A stretch of DNA of 64,000 bases from Synechococcus sp. RS9916. Lineage in GTDB: Bacteria; Cyanobacteriota; Cyanobacteriia; PCC-6307; Cyanobiaceae. A model generated the notes under the pieces. It was not told the origin of the DNA and searched no databases. It saw nothing but the letters and a program-made list of their open reading frames with translations. Shown here in pieces: positions 42,791 to 50,608 of this stretch. Position 1 is the stretch's first letter, and each line of letters starts with the position of its first letter. The translations under genes were made by a program, and so were the position numbers. Where the stretch lies: NCBI RefSeq assembly GCF_000153825.1, contig NZ_DS022299.1, positions 1,514,869 through 1,578,868 on the forward strand, written 5' to 3'.

Positions 42791-44179
42791 ATGGTGAGCA
42801 AAGTCGTCGTTCTCGACACGAACGTTCTGCTGCACGACCCCGACGCACCCACCCGTTTTGGGGATCTGCGCGTGGTGCTGCCGATGCAGGTGGTCGAGGA
42901 GATTGACCGCTTCAAGCGAGACTCCTCCGAAAAGGGCCGCAATGCGCGTCGCATCTCCAGGCTGCTGGATGCCCACCGCGACAAAGGCAGCCTGGCTGAT
43001 GGTGTTCCCATTGACGGCACTCAGGGAGGCACTCTTCAGGTGGCCTTCTGCAGAGCCGAGACGCTCAAACAGCTTCCGGCCGAACTTCAGGGCGGTGGCG
43101 GCGACAACAACATCCTGGCGGTGGCGCTGGAGCAAATGCGCTGCAGTGGCCTCCAGGATGCACCGGAAGTGCTGCTAGTCACCAAAGACCTCAACCTCCG
43201 CATCAAGGCGGACGCCGTTGGCCTCCAGGCTGAGGACTACGTCAACGACAAGGTCGCCATCGACGACCTATACCCCGGGCTGCGGGAGGTGACCACCAGC
43301 GCCGCCACGATGGACCTGCTGCGCAGTGACGACCACCTGCCTGTTGGAGCCCTCAAGGAGCTCGAGCAGCATCCGTTGCATCCCAATGAAGGGGTGATGC
43401 TGGTGGATGAACAGAACAGCCACCACACCCTGCTGCTGCGCCAGAAGGGCGACAGCGGCAACTTGCACCCCTTGCACTGGCTCGAGCGTGCCCGCCTCGG
43501 ACGCATCAAGGCGCGCAATCGCGAACAGAGCTTCTCGCTCGATCTTCTGCTCGCCCCCGACATCGCCCTGGTGACCCTGGTGGGGAAAGCTGGCACCGGC
43601 AAAACACTGCTGGCTCTGGCCGCAGGTCTACATCAAGTGGCTGACACCCAGCAATACGCCCGCCTGCTGGTGACCCGACCACCGATCTCCCTGGGTCGAG
43701 ATCTGGGCTACCTGCCCGGAACGCTGGAGGAAAAGCTCGGCCCGTGGATGAAGCCAATCATTGACAACATCGACTTCCTGATCGGTACCTCACCGGGGCA
43801 GGAGGCCGGTGGAAAAGGCAAGCAACATCAGCGGGAACCACGCAATTCATGGGCCGACCTGCAGGGCATGGGGCTTCTGGAGGTGGAGGCGATCAACACC
43901 ATCCGAGGGCGCTCGATCCCCAATCAGTTCATGGTGGTGGATGAAGCCCAGAACCTAACTCCACTGGAGGTGAAGACGATCGTGACCCGGGTGGGTGAGG
44001 GCACAAAAATCGTGTTCACCGGGGATCCGTATCAAATCGACAATCCCTACGTGGATGCCGAAAGCAACGGTCTCACCTGGCTGGTGGAGAAGCTCAAAGG
44101 GCAAGCCCTCGTCGGTCACATGACGCTGGTGCGTGGCGAACGCAGTGCCCTGGCCGAACTCGCCGCCAACCTGCTTTAA
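42791..44179 (+). CDS. PIN domain-PhoH family ATPase
   Basis: A 462-residue protein combining an N-terminal PIN ribonuclease domain (VVLDTNVLLHDPDAPTRF, with acidic residues also in VVEEIDRFK and LLVTKDLNLRIKAD) and a C-terminal PhoH ATPase. The ATPase has Walker A GKAGTGKTLLALAAG, RPPISLGRDLGYLPGTLEEK and MVVDEAQNLTPLEVKTIVTR. PIN-PhoH proteins are RNA helicase-nucleases. ATG 42791 was chosen as the first codon before the PIN fold; upstream in-frame codons overlap the small gene. Confidence 0.93.
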   Translation: MVSKVVVLDTNVLLHDPDAPTRFGDLRVVLPMQVVEEIDRFKRDSSEKGRNARRISRLLDAHRDKGSLADGVPIDGTQGGTLQVAFCRAETLKQLPAELQGGGGDNNILAVALEQMRCSGLQDAPEVLLVTKDLNLRIKADAVGLQAEDYVNDKVAIDDLYPGLREVTTSAATMDLLRSDDHLPVGALKELEQHPLHPNEGVMLVDEQNSHHTLLLRQKGDSGNLHPLHWLERARLGRIKARNREQSFSLDLLLAPDIALVTLVGKAGTGKTLLALAAGLHQVADTQQYARLLVTRPPISLGRDLGYLPGTLEEKLGPWMKPIIDNIDFLIGTSPGQEAGGKGKQHQREPRNSWADLQGMGLLEVEAINTIRGRSIPNQFMVVDEAQNLTPLEVKTIVTRVGEGTKIVFTGDPYQIDNPYVDAESNGLTWLVEKLKGQALVGHMTLVRGERSALAELAANLL

Positions 44180-44196
44180 GCCTTCGGAGGCTGACC

Positions 44197-45133
44197 ATGA
44201 GCAACTCCCAGCCCTTCCAAAACGACCCACTCCCCAGTGCAACAAGCGAGGCCTGCGCCGCAGAGCGACAAAGCGACGATGTAGCCCTTGTCGCCAACAA
44301 TCTGAACACCGTCCTGCAGTCGAACACCTACCGACTGGCGCACGAGGATCAGGAACTGCTGAACAGCAATGAAATGCGCGGGGTGCGCATGCTGCTGGAA
44401 ATCAGCAAACCGGAGATGGTGCTGGAGGCTGAACAGATTCTCCTCCACCATCCTGGTATTTGGCGGCGCCTGCCTTGTGGAGCGGGTAGCCGCCCAACGC
44501 CAGCTCAGCCAGGCCCAGCAAAGGCTGGCCGAACAACCCGACAACCAAGCTCTACAACGGAAAGTCAAACGCGGTCAGCGTCTGGTGGAGCTTTCTCCCT
44601 TTTATGAGGCCGCCAGGGAGTTTGCCCATCTGGTCTCCTGCGCACAGCGAAGCGAACAGGGCTGCAACCTTGTGATTGCCACCGGGGGCGGTCCAGGAAT
44701 CATGGAAGCCGCCAATCGTGGTGCCTTCGATGCAGGCTTCAAATCGATCGGCTTCAACATCAGCTTGCCCCACGAACAAAGGCCCAATCCATTCGTGACA
44801 CCGGAACTGTGCTTTCGGTTCAACTATTTCGCTCTGCGCAAATTCCATTTCGTGATGCGCGCCGTGGGGAGCGTGTTCTTTCCTGGCGGCTTCGGCACCC
44901 TGGACGAACTCTTTGAGGTCCTCACCCTGCGGCAGACAGGCATCAAAGGCCCCATACCGGTGGTGTTGTTCGGAAGGGACTACTGGCAGGAGGTGATCAA
45001 CTTCAATGCCCTTGCGGATTCAGGCCTGATCGGTGACGACCACCTCGACCTGATCCAGTTCGCCGACACCCCAAGTGAAGCCTGGGAACTCATTCGCAGC
45101 TCCGAGCGCTATGCCCAATGCCGGCCAAGGTGA
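44197..45133 (+). pseudogene. LOG family (lysine decarboxylase-like) gene, split by a +1 frameshift
   Basis: Two overlapping frames together spell one LOG-family protein. Frame one runs from ATG 44197 to about 44437 (LEISKPEMVLEAEQI). Frame two continues from about 44441 to the stop at 45133 (STILVFGGACLVERV, then ATGGGPGIMEAANRGA and FFPGGFGTLDELFEV). The LOG motifs PGGxGTxxE and GGGxGxM are intact in the second part. One extra base near 44437-44440 (CAG ATT C TCC TCC ACC) explains the break. LOG enzymes release cytokinin-type bases from nucleotides; the bacterial role is often unclear. The gene may be truly broken, or the base may be a sequencing error. Confidence 0.75.
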
Positions 45134-45194
45134 TCTGAAGCACTGCCGCATCGGGCAAAACCCGGTGGAATCACACCTCTATTGCTCTGATCGG

Positions 45195-45341
45195 ATGCCG
45201 ACCCTTCTTTGGCAACGCCGGATCGACGTGGCGATCTGCCTCCTGCTGCAAACGTCTCTGATCACTAGCTTGCAAGTGCTGCAAAGCATCGGAGACGAGT
45301 CCGCAGAGACGACGGCAATCCAGATGCCCCGCAACTTCTGA
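45195..45341 (+). CDS. Possible small protein (48 aa)
   Basis: An open frame from ATG 45195 with one hydrophobic stretch (VAICLLLQTSLITSLQVLQS) and a polar end. It lies between the LOG gene and the next small gene on the same strand. Composition looks coding, but no family is recognised and the start is uncertain. Confidence 0.35.
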   Translation: MPTLLWQRRIDVAICLLLQTSLITSLQVLQSIGDESAETTAIQMPRNF

Positions 45342-45363
45342 TCCACTTAGCCTGCCCTTAGCG

Positions 45364-45594
45364 ATGGAGCCGGCGATGAATCCCAAGCAGGTGGGCGCGT
45401 TGCGGCGTGCAGGCATTTATTTCGTGGTGGGCTACGCGGGCTTGGCGGTCATCAACAACAGCGGTCTGGCACCAGACAACATTTGGATCGCCTATCTGCC
45501 TCTGTTCATCGGGGTCTACTTCTTTGCGCGCTGGGCCGACGCCAAGATCGCCAGCCTGGGATCAGCGAAAGATCAGTCTAACAGCAACCCCTGA
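45364..45594 (+). CDS. Small hypothetical membrane protein (72-76 aa)
   Basis: A 76-residue frame from ATG 45364; the in-frame ATG 45376 would give 72 residues. Two hydrophobic segments (AGIYFVVGYAGLAVINNSG and IWIAYLPLFIGVYFFARW) predict two membrane helices. A short charged tail follows. The 22 bp upstream gap and shared strand suggest linkage to the preceding small frame. No family is recognised. Confidence 0.6.
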   Translation: MEPAMNPKQVGALRRAGIYFVVGYAGLAVINNSGLAPDNIWIAYLPLFIGVYFFARWADAKIASLGSAKDQSNSNP

Positions 45595-45631
45595 ACAGAC
45601 CTGCTACCAAGCAGATAGACGCTGATCAGCA

Positions 45632-45826
45632 ATGGATGGATGGACAGCGACAGTTGAGTTGCTGCGCTGGCCGGTTGCCGTCATCATCAGCAGCCTTGTG
45701 CTGAGTCGCGGACTCGTTGCCATCGCAAAAATGGGGCTTCGCGTGGAAATCACCACCCGACGCCCCATTCTGATCAGCACTGGCCTGCAACCACTGCAAG
45801 CGGCTGTCGAGAAAGTACGGATCTAA
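45632..45826 (+). CDS. Small hypothetical membrane protein (64 aa)
   Basis: A 64-residue frame from ATG 45632. The N-terminal half carries one hydrophobic helix (ELLRWPVAVIISSLVLSRGL), and the C-terminal half is basic (VEITTRRPILISTGLQPL). The sequence looks like a real single-pass protein. It is the third of a row of small plus-strand genes. No family is recognised. Confidence 0.55.
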   Translation: MDGWTATVELLRWPVAVIISSLVLSRGLVAIAKMGLRVEITTRRPILISTGLQPLQAAVEKVRI

Positions 45827-45844
45827 GTCGTCAAACCAAAGCGT

Positions 45845-45943
45845 TCAAAGAAAATCGAACTCATCGTCGGATTCCTTCGACAACGCCTGCATCACCAAGG
45901 TGGAGAAGGGAATAGCGATTGCCGCGAGCACAAGCAGTTCCAT
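45845..45943 (-). CDS. Possible 32-residue membrane peptide
   Basis: ATG 45943 to TGA 45845 encodes 32 residues: a hydrophobic first half (ELLVLAAIAIPFSTLVMQAL) and an acidic end (ESDDEFDFL). The layout resembles the very small thylakoid proteins of photosystems, but it matches none that I recognise. Too short for confident calling. Confidence 0.4.
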   Translation of the reverse strand: MELLVLAAIAIPFSTLVMQALSKESDDEFDFL

Positions 45944-46021
45944 TGGGCCCCAATCGTTTCAGTTGGGCTATCACACCAGACCTGAACAGAAACGACTGTC
46001 GTGAACGCGACGGAATTTGGC

Positions 46022-46225
46022 TCAGCTTGTCGCCGACGCCTGATGGGCTTCGACCTGGGTGCGCCGCTCGTCATGCAGCAACTCCAATTGCTGATGCACC
46101 TCACGCAGCTGTTGAAGGATTGCGTCCGTTCCGTTCAGGCGGCTGAGATTCAGCAGCATCGTTTCGATGGCCTCCTTGCTGTTGATCAGCACGCGGCACT
46201 CTGTGGTTCCAGGTTCGTACGACAT
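46022..46225 (-). CDS. Small hypothetical coiled-coil protein (67 aa)
   Basis: A 67-residue acidic protein from ATG 46225 (MSYEPGTTECRVLINSKEAI). The second half is helical and heptad-like (ILQQLREVHQQLELLHDERR), suggesting a short coiled coil. An upstream in-frame ATG at 46309 would add a Ser/Arg-rich leader that looks less natural. No family is recognised. Confidence 0.55.
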   Translation of the reverse strand: MSYEPGTTECRVLINSKEAIETMLLNLSRLNGTDAILQQLREVHQQLELLHDERRTQVEAHQASATS

Positions 46226-46397
46226 CACGCTCTTCGTCGACCTCAATATCAAAGGGCTGCTGGCGAAGACGAGCATGGTTCGTCTGCTAATCGGCACTTG
46301 TTGCAACATGGCGAGCCAAGGGCGAGCGATGTCGCCTCACCGACGGCCGGATCGTTCAGCTGTGGCTAGTTGTGAACTGAATCCCTCGGCACAAGTG

Positions 46398-46616
46398 ATG
46401 GCGCCCCACTGGCAAGTGTTCTGGTCGGATCCCAACGGGGCCGCAGGCGTCGTGCCTGTCACCGCGAGCAGTGCTGAGGAGGCCTACACCCATGTGCTGA
46501 ACACGCACCCCAAAGCCAAGGTCAGCGCCATCGACTCCGAAGAGTTAGATCCCAAGTGGATGCCAAGCCTGATGGGCGATTGGCTGAAAGACTGGGAAGA
46601 CGACTTCACTCCATAA
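46398..46616 (+). CDS. Small conserved-looking acidic protein (72 aa)
   Basis: From ATG 46398: a 72-residue soluble protein with WQVFWSDPNGAAGVVPVTAS and a helix EEAYTHVLNTHPKAKVSAI. It ends in an acidic Trp-rich tail (WLKDWEDDFTP). A clear terminator follows 12 bp after the stop, which supports it as a real transcription unit. No family is recognised. Confidence 0.65.
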   Translation: MAPHWQVFWSDPNGAAGVVPVTASSAEEAYTHVLNTHPKAKVSAIDSEELDPKWMPSLMGDWLKDWEDDFTP

Positions 46617-46628
46617 GAGCAATCAAAA

Positions 46629-46651
46629 ACCCCGCTCATGGCGGGGCTTTT
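46629..46651 (+). terminator. Intrinsic terminator
   Basis: ACCCCGC and GCGGGGC form a stem around CATG-type loop bases, followed by TTTT. It ends the 72-residue gene just upstream. The mirrored A-run may also serve the convergent small peptide gene at 46682-46837. Confidence 0.8.
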
Positions 46652-46681
46652 GCCTCTTCTCTTCAATCAGAAGGTGACTCG

Positions 46682-46837
46682 TCATTCAACGAGATCAATC
46701 ACATCAATCATCAATTTACGAATAGGGTTCGGGACAGAGTCGAAAGGGTTGGGGAAGTAGGTGGTGCCACAGCCGCCTTGCACGGCCTCCAGATCGTCTT
46801 CTTTGATGGTTTGAGCGTCGAAAGTTTGAGTGGTCAT
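46682..46837 (-). CDS. Short peptide with double-glycine leader (bacteriocin/RiPP-like precursor)
   Basis: A 51-residue peptide from ATG 46837. The leader MTTQTFDAQTIKEDDLEAVQ followed by GG matches double-glycine leaders (consensus L-x-x-(E/D)-L-x-x-(V/I)-x-GG) cut and exported by C39-peptidase ABC transporters. The mature part would begin with Cys (CGTTYFPNPFDSVPNP) and end in a hydrophobic, acidic segment (IDVIDLVE), 29 residues in all. No transporter or modifying enzyme lies immediately next to it. An in-frame upstream ATG at 46921 is less likely. This is unlike the long Nif11 leaders of prochlorosins. Confidence 0.6.
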   Translation of the reverse strand: MTTQTFDAQTIKEDDLEAVQGGCGTTYFPNPFDSVPNPIRKLMIDVIDLVE

Positions 46838-47028
46838 GACTTGAAGTGAGCGAGTAAATGATGTGTGGGGAGTTGCCCCCTCGACTCCTTCAAGGTCACA
46901 GCCCCTCTGGTGAACCCCCATGGATGGTTGTGGTGTGGAACAGGCCAGGTTCCGGTGAAGTGCTGGTGAACAGCTCAGAGGCCAGTTACAGCCTTGTTTA
47001 CAGATCCCTCACTTCTGCGAGCAGGCAA

Positions 47029-47055
47029 CAAAAAAGCCCCCGCCGAAGCAGGGGC
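47029..47055 (-). terminator. Intrinsic terminator after cupin gene
   Basis: On the minus strand GCCCC-TGCTTCGGC-GGGGC is followed by six T. It lies 18 bp after the cupin stop codon. Closely similar hairpins occur at 47661-47685 and 50502-50525. Confidence 0.82.
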
Positions 47056-47072
47056 CCGGCACACAGTCATTT

Positions 47073-47528
47073 TCAACCGTCGCGGCGATCCTCTTCTCCA
47101 TAGCGCAGTGCTACTGCCAGGTAGTCCTCAGCAGGGGAACCATCGGGAACATCGGCAAGGCCTTTGAACATGGCAAAAGCGCGATGTCCTCCTGTGACAA
47201 CGACTGTTTCACCAGGCTGGTCAAATCGGAACCAGTGACGTTCTCCAGCAGGGACGTGAACCAAGGCTCCTTGGGTAAAGGCCTGCTCATCCCGACCAAC
47301 TCCAAAAACGACTTCACCACGCAAGACGAAATAGGTTTCATCCCAAGGATGTGAATGCGGTGGTGGTCCATGACCCTCCTGACCAGAGATGACCCCGAAC
47401 TCATAGTCAGCAGATTGGTCAGTTGAAACCAATGGAGTGATGTCAACTCCGGCTAAGTGCAAAGCCTCAGATCGCTCTTCAGGACGGATCAGGCGAGCTG
47501 CCCGCTTAGTGAGCTTTAAATGAGCCAT
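47073..47528 (-). CDS. Cupin domain protein
   Basis: A 151-residue single-domain cupin from ATG 47528 (an in-frame ATG 47546 is possible). The first cupin motif, with metal ligands, is in GPPPHSHPWDETYFVLRGEV (two His, one Glu). The second motif is in VPAGERHWFRFDQPG. Such proteins are metal-dependent enzymes or sensors of small molecules; no specific substrate can be named. It is a stand-alone gene followed by a strong terminator. Confidence 0.85.
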   Translation of the reverse strand: MAHLKLTKRAARLIRPEERSEALHLAGVDITPLVSTDQSADYEFGVISGQEGHGPPPHSHPWDETYFVLRGEVVFGVGRDEQAFTQGALVHVPAGERHWFRFDQPGETVVVTGGHRAFAMFKGLADVPDGSPAEDYLAVALRYGEEDRRDG

Positions 47529-47660
47529 GGTTCCTCCCGCGAACAACTACGTCCTAGCTCTGGTAATCGTCAGGTTTCAGTAGGGCATGCACTAGTGAGG
47601 AGTACGGGTCTGCGAACCACAAACTTTCGGTCGAGTGTTGAGTAGGGATAGTGCGACATC

Positions 47661-47685
47661 AAAAAGCCCCCACCGAAGCAGGGGC
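47661..47685 (-). terminator. Terminator-like hairpin, repeat family copy
   Basis: On the minus strand GGCCCCTGCTTCGGTGGGGGC is followed by TTTTT. It resembles the hairpins at 47029-47055 and 50502-50525. It lies 33 bp downstream of the broken frame at 47718-47932. Confidence 0.7.
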
Positions 47686-47717
47686 CGTGGATTGATCCGT
47701 GCTTGGTGCTGACTGCT

Positions 47718-47932
47718 TCAGCGGTCCAGCAACGCCTCGATTTGCGCTTCAAAAACTCGGGTTTGATAGGTAGTGCGCGATAGGTCAGGATGCGGGGCTT
47801 GTCGTCGAATCGCTTTTTGCCGTCGTGGTTAACGGCGCGGTATTGGAGTTCGTCTGCAATGAGAGGTGAGCGCAGGCGCGCCTTTGTATCGGTGGAGCAG
47901 TTCTTGATCTCGCTTCGGCCTGATGGCATCAA
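47718..47932 (-). pseudogene. Probable frameshifted remnant of a small gene
   Basis: Coding-like sequence appears in different frames along one stretch. One frame, from ATG 47929, spells LIADELQYRAVNHDGKKRFDD. A second, ending at TGA 47718, spells PDLSRTTYQTRVFEAQIEAL followed by LDR. The terminator just after 47718 fits the second frame's stop. I read this as one small gene broken by at least one frameshift. The remaining sequence from 47547 to 48185 holds nothing else that I can support. Confidence 0.4.
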
Positions 47933-48185
47933 AATCCCTTACCATTCTTAAAAATGCTAAGTGGAAGTTCAGTGGTTAGGCCAGCAGCAAATCACCAGCG
48001 AATGGCATCCATCAGAGCTTCTCTCTTGGCTTAATAGTCGACGAACTGCGAGGGCGAAAGCCGCATCGACTGCAATACACCCCAGGGAATTTTGCCCCTG
48101 AAGTAACCGTGACGCGACAGGGTGATTTATTGCAGAAACAGTTCTTCCTTGAAGCTGACTCACCTTTGCCAGCTGTACCGCTCCC

Positions 48186-48290
48186 CTAAAGCGAGTGGGG
48201 ATGGACAAGCCAATAAGCCCCAGCCCAGGCCAAAACAAGAGCCTTGAAATACCATTCCAGAAGATTGATGAGGAAGGCAGCGACTTGCAT
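48186..48290 (-). CDS. Possible 34-residue membrane peptide downstream of TauE/SafE
   Basis: ATG 48290 to TAG 48186 encodes MQVAAFLINLLEWYFKALVL followed by AWAGAYWLVHPHSL. It is strongly hydrophobic and aromatic and would span the membrane once. It begins 8 bp after the stop of the transporter gene on the same strand, so translation from the same transcript is likely. No family is recognised. Confidence 0.45.
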   Translation of the reverse strand: MQVAAFLINLLEWYFKALVLAWAGAYWLVHPHSL

Positions 48291-48298
48291 GCGATGAG

Positions 48299-49063
48299 TC
48301 ACAGGAATAGCCGCACGCTCTCAATCAGCACGACGACGATCAAGCAGCGGTAAACCCATTGATTGGCGTACTGGCTCATTACTACCTTTGCACCGATTAA
48401 TGATCCGAAGATGCTGCCAATCACCATCGGAATGCCTATTTGCCATTCCACCTTTCCGCTTCGCGCAAAGATCAAGAAAGTAGAAATGCTGAACAAAAAA
48501 ACCAAGCCTGTTTTTACTGGCACTGCCTGCCTCAGGCTTACGCCTCCAACCAGCACCAAGCTTAAGAGAAGAAATATGGCAGCATCAACGATAATCAGCC
48601 CTGCCCAAAAGCCGCAAAAAGCAGTTAATAGCCAGAGAGACAGACGTATTTGAATATAGGCTTTATCGCCATTATCTGGTCGGCGTTTCAACAACTGCTG
48701 CGGACGTATTAGAAGAAACACAAGCGCCATCAATATGGAAATACGAATCAGAAGAAGACTGATCGAAGTATTCATTACTGTGGCAATCTCTGCTCCCAGC
48801 AGACTGAATGGCAGAAAGACGATCGAAAGCCGCAAGACTGATTGCCAGGGGATGAGCTTGGCTCTCTCGAATGACCACAGCGCTGTGGTGCTACCGAGCA
48901 GAATCGGCAGCCTCGAGGTGGCATTGGCGATGTCCGCGGGTATGCCAATGGCAAGCAAGGCAGGAAACATCACTGCAGAGCCTCCAGAGGCAACGGCATT
49001 GAAGAACCCGCATACCGCTCCCAACGCCAGGCCCAAGCCAATTAATGGGATGTCAAGGCTCAT
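48299..49063 (-). CDS. TauE/SafE family sulfite/anion exporter-like membrane protein
   Basis: A 254-residue membrane protein with about eight helices. The N-terminal motif GLALGAVCGFFNAVASGGSA and the later repeat GFWAGLIIVDAAIFLLLSLV are the twin signatures of the TauE/SafE (UPF0721) family. GSIFGSLIGAKVVMS is typical of the last repeat. Members export sulfite or sulfonated compounds or take up organic anions; the substrate is unknown. It is less GC-rich than the core genes. A long dinucleotide repeat lies 103 bp before its start codon. Confidence 0.88.
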   Translation of the reverse strand: MSLDIPLIGLGLALGAVCGFFNAVASGGSAVMFPALLAIGIPADIANATSRLPILLGSTTALWSFERAKLIPWQSVLRLSIVFLPFSLLGAEIATVMNTSISLLLIRISILMALVFLLIRPQQLLKRRPDNGDKAYIQIRLSLWLLTAFCGFWAGLIIVDAAIFLLLSLVLVGGVSLRQAVPVKTGLVFLFSISTFLIFARSGKVEWQIGIPMVIGSIFGSLIGAKVVMSQYANQWVYRCLIVVVLIESVRLFL

Positions 49064-49163
49064 ATTGGATTAGATCCTCCTTGAAGCACTTATCGCATGA
49101 GCCGACTATGGCCCAGCGGCTCTGTTTAATGCTCAACTCACGCAATACAAGGCTCCAAGAACC

Positions 49164-49211
<48 letters not shown>

Positions 49212-49280
49212 CCTTGATGAAGCTCAATAAGCTCAATGCTGCCCTCGTGTTGGAGGGCAATAGATTTCCTTGAGTCTTGG

Positions 49281-50378
49281 CTAAAAATCCCAACTCTCTA
49301 AAAGCTCACCTACATTGAGATCCAAAGCAGCCTGTACATATCTGAAAATCATCAACTCAGCAAGCTGAACCTCGCGAACATTTCGGAAGTTGGGGCCGCC
49401 AAGTTCTTCAAATGCCTTGATGGGAACGGCAAGACACAGGAGGAGTGCAGCGCGAACATCCAGATAAGCCTCATCGTATGAGTAACTTTTTACGCCGTTC
49501 TCCACAAGAGCTGTGTGCCATGTCCTTACAAGTGAATGAATCCGACCATGGCGCTCTGCTGTGGGCTCGCTTCCTGCAATTAAAAAGGCGATGTCAATAG
49601 CACCCATGCTTTGTGTGGCAGTCTGCCAATCCAAAATAATGACATCATCACGACTTTTTGGATTGCTATCCATCAACAGATTGTCCGCCCTGAGATCTCC
49701 ATGGATAAGGGTTCTTGGACGTGATGAAAGACGCCCAAACAAATCGCCATGACAAGCAACAAACGAATCAATCAATTCGCAGCCTTCACTTCCAATCCTC
49801 AAGCAATAAGATTGTTTTAGGGTGCGCCAAGAACGTTCAATCTCTGTTCGAAACCAGAAATCATCAATTGGAAGCCACTTGGCACGATTCAATTCTTCTG
49901 ACTGCCAGCACAAGGCATGTATGGCTGCAATATTCTCAATTGTCTTGGCAACCTGTAGATTTGAAAGCCCTGCCACTTGATCCCCAGGTGGAATTGAACT
50001 CAGATCTTCCAGCAATAGCCAACCTCGGCCCGCCTGAGAATAACCTCCGTAAAACTTTGGCAGTCGCGAGCATACCTTTTGACGAAACTCTTGGTAGAAA
50101 CCAAGCTCTCGGTCAAAAGCTTTTAATTCCTCCGCGACTCCTAAGAAGTTGGGAATAACTGTATGGGCTTTTAGGATAAAGCTATCTGGAAGCCCATCAG
50201 CATTGCCTTGGTATTCAGGCGAGAGTCTGACCACCCTCGACAAGAATCCGATTGAATTTCCTAGAGGAGTCTTGGTTACTGCAATAACCTTCCCAGACTG
50301 GAGATGCCCTTCATGCTGCAAAACATAAGTCAACCACTCTGCATCTACACATAAAGGATCGTCAATAAGCTCTCGCAT
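49281..50378 (-). CDS. Aminoglycoside-phosphotransferase/ecdysteroid-kinase-like protein
   Basis: A 365-residue kinase-fold protein. The catalytic loop LIHGDLRADNLLMDSNP (Brenner HGDxxxxN) and the metal Asp in VIILDWQTATQSMG are clear. The pattern with an N-terminal FLSRVVRLSPEY lobe and FILKAHTV fits the ecdysteroid-kinase-like (DUF227) branch of phosphotransferases. The substrate is a small molecule that cannot be named. Composition is AT-richer than core genes. It is transcribed toward TauE/SafE but separated from it by 217 bp that contain the microsatellite. Confidence 0.85.
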   Translation of the reverse strand: MRELIDDPLCVDAEWLTYVLQHEGHLQSGKVIAVTKTPLGNSIGFLSRVVRLSPEYQGNADGLPDSFILKAHTVIPNFLGVAEELKAFDRELGFYQEFRQKVCSRLPKFYGGYSQAGRGWLLLEDLSSIPPGDQVAGLSNLQVAKTIENIAAIHALCWQSEELNRAKWLPIDDFWFRTEIERSWRTLKQSYCLRIGSEGCELIDSFVACHGDLFGRLSSRPRTLIHGDLRADNLLMDSNPKSRDDVIILDWQTATQSMGAIDIAFLIAGSEPTAERHGRIHSLVRTWHTALVENGVKSYSYDEAYLDVRAALLLCLAVPIKAFEELGGPNFRNVREVQLAELMIFRYVQAALDLNVGELLESWDF

Positions 50379-50501
50379 CGATCAAGTCTCTCTGGCTCTT
50401 GCCTAGCTCTAGGGCTCCTCCTACATTTGGTACAGGTGGTCACACGGAAGGGTAATCAGCTGTAACCCAGTTTAAAAATCTCGTTTCAATCTGCTGGTAT
50501 T

Positions 50502-50525
50502 AAAAAGCCCCCACCACAGCAGGGG
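50502..50525. repeat. Terminator-like hairpin, repeat family copy
   Basis: AAAAAGCCCCCACCACAGCA followed by GGGG is a near copy of the hairpins at 47029-47055 and 47661-47685, and both the 47661 and 50502 copies continue with GTGGATTG. No gene on the minus strand ends just before it, so its role here is unclear. Confidence 0.6.
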
Positions 50526-50608
50526 TAGTGGATTGTTTTGTCGGGACGTCGCCAACTTTATTTGACGTTCTGGCGGTTTCGAATAATTAATCAAGTCACA
50601 ACTAAGCA

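Noticed and set aside
46858-47103. 81-codon plus-strand frame
   Set aside because: It reads through the cupin terminator and into the antisense of the cupin gene; no protein-like features.
47969-48238. 89-codon minus-strand frame
   Set aside because: Overlaps the better small frame at 48186-48290 in another phase and shows no coding pattern of its own.
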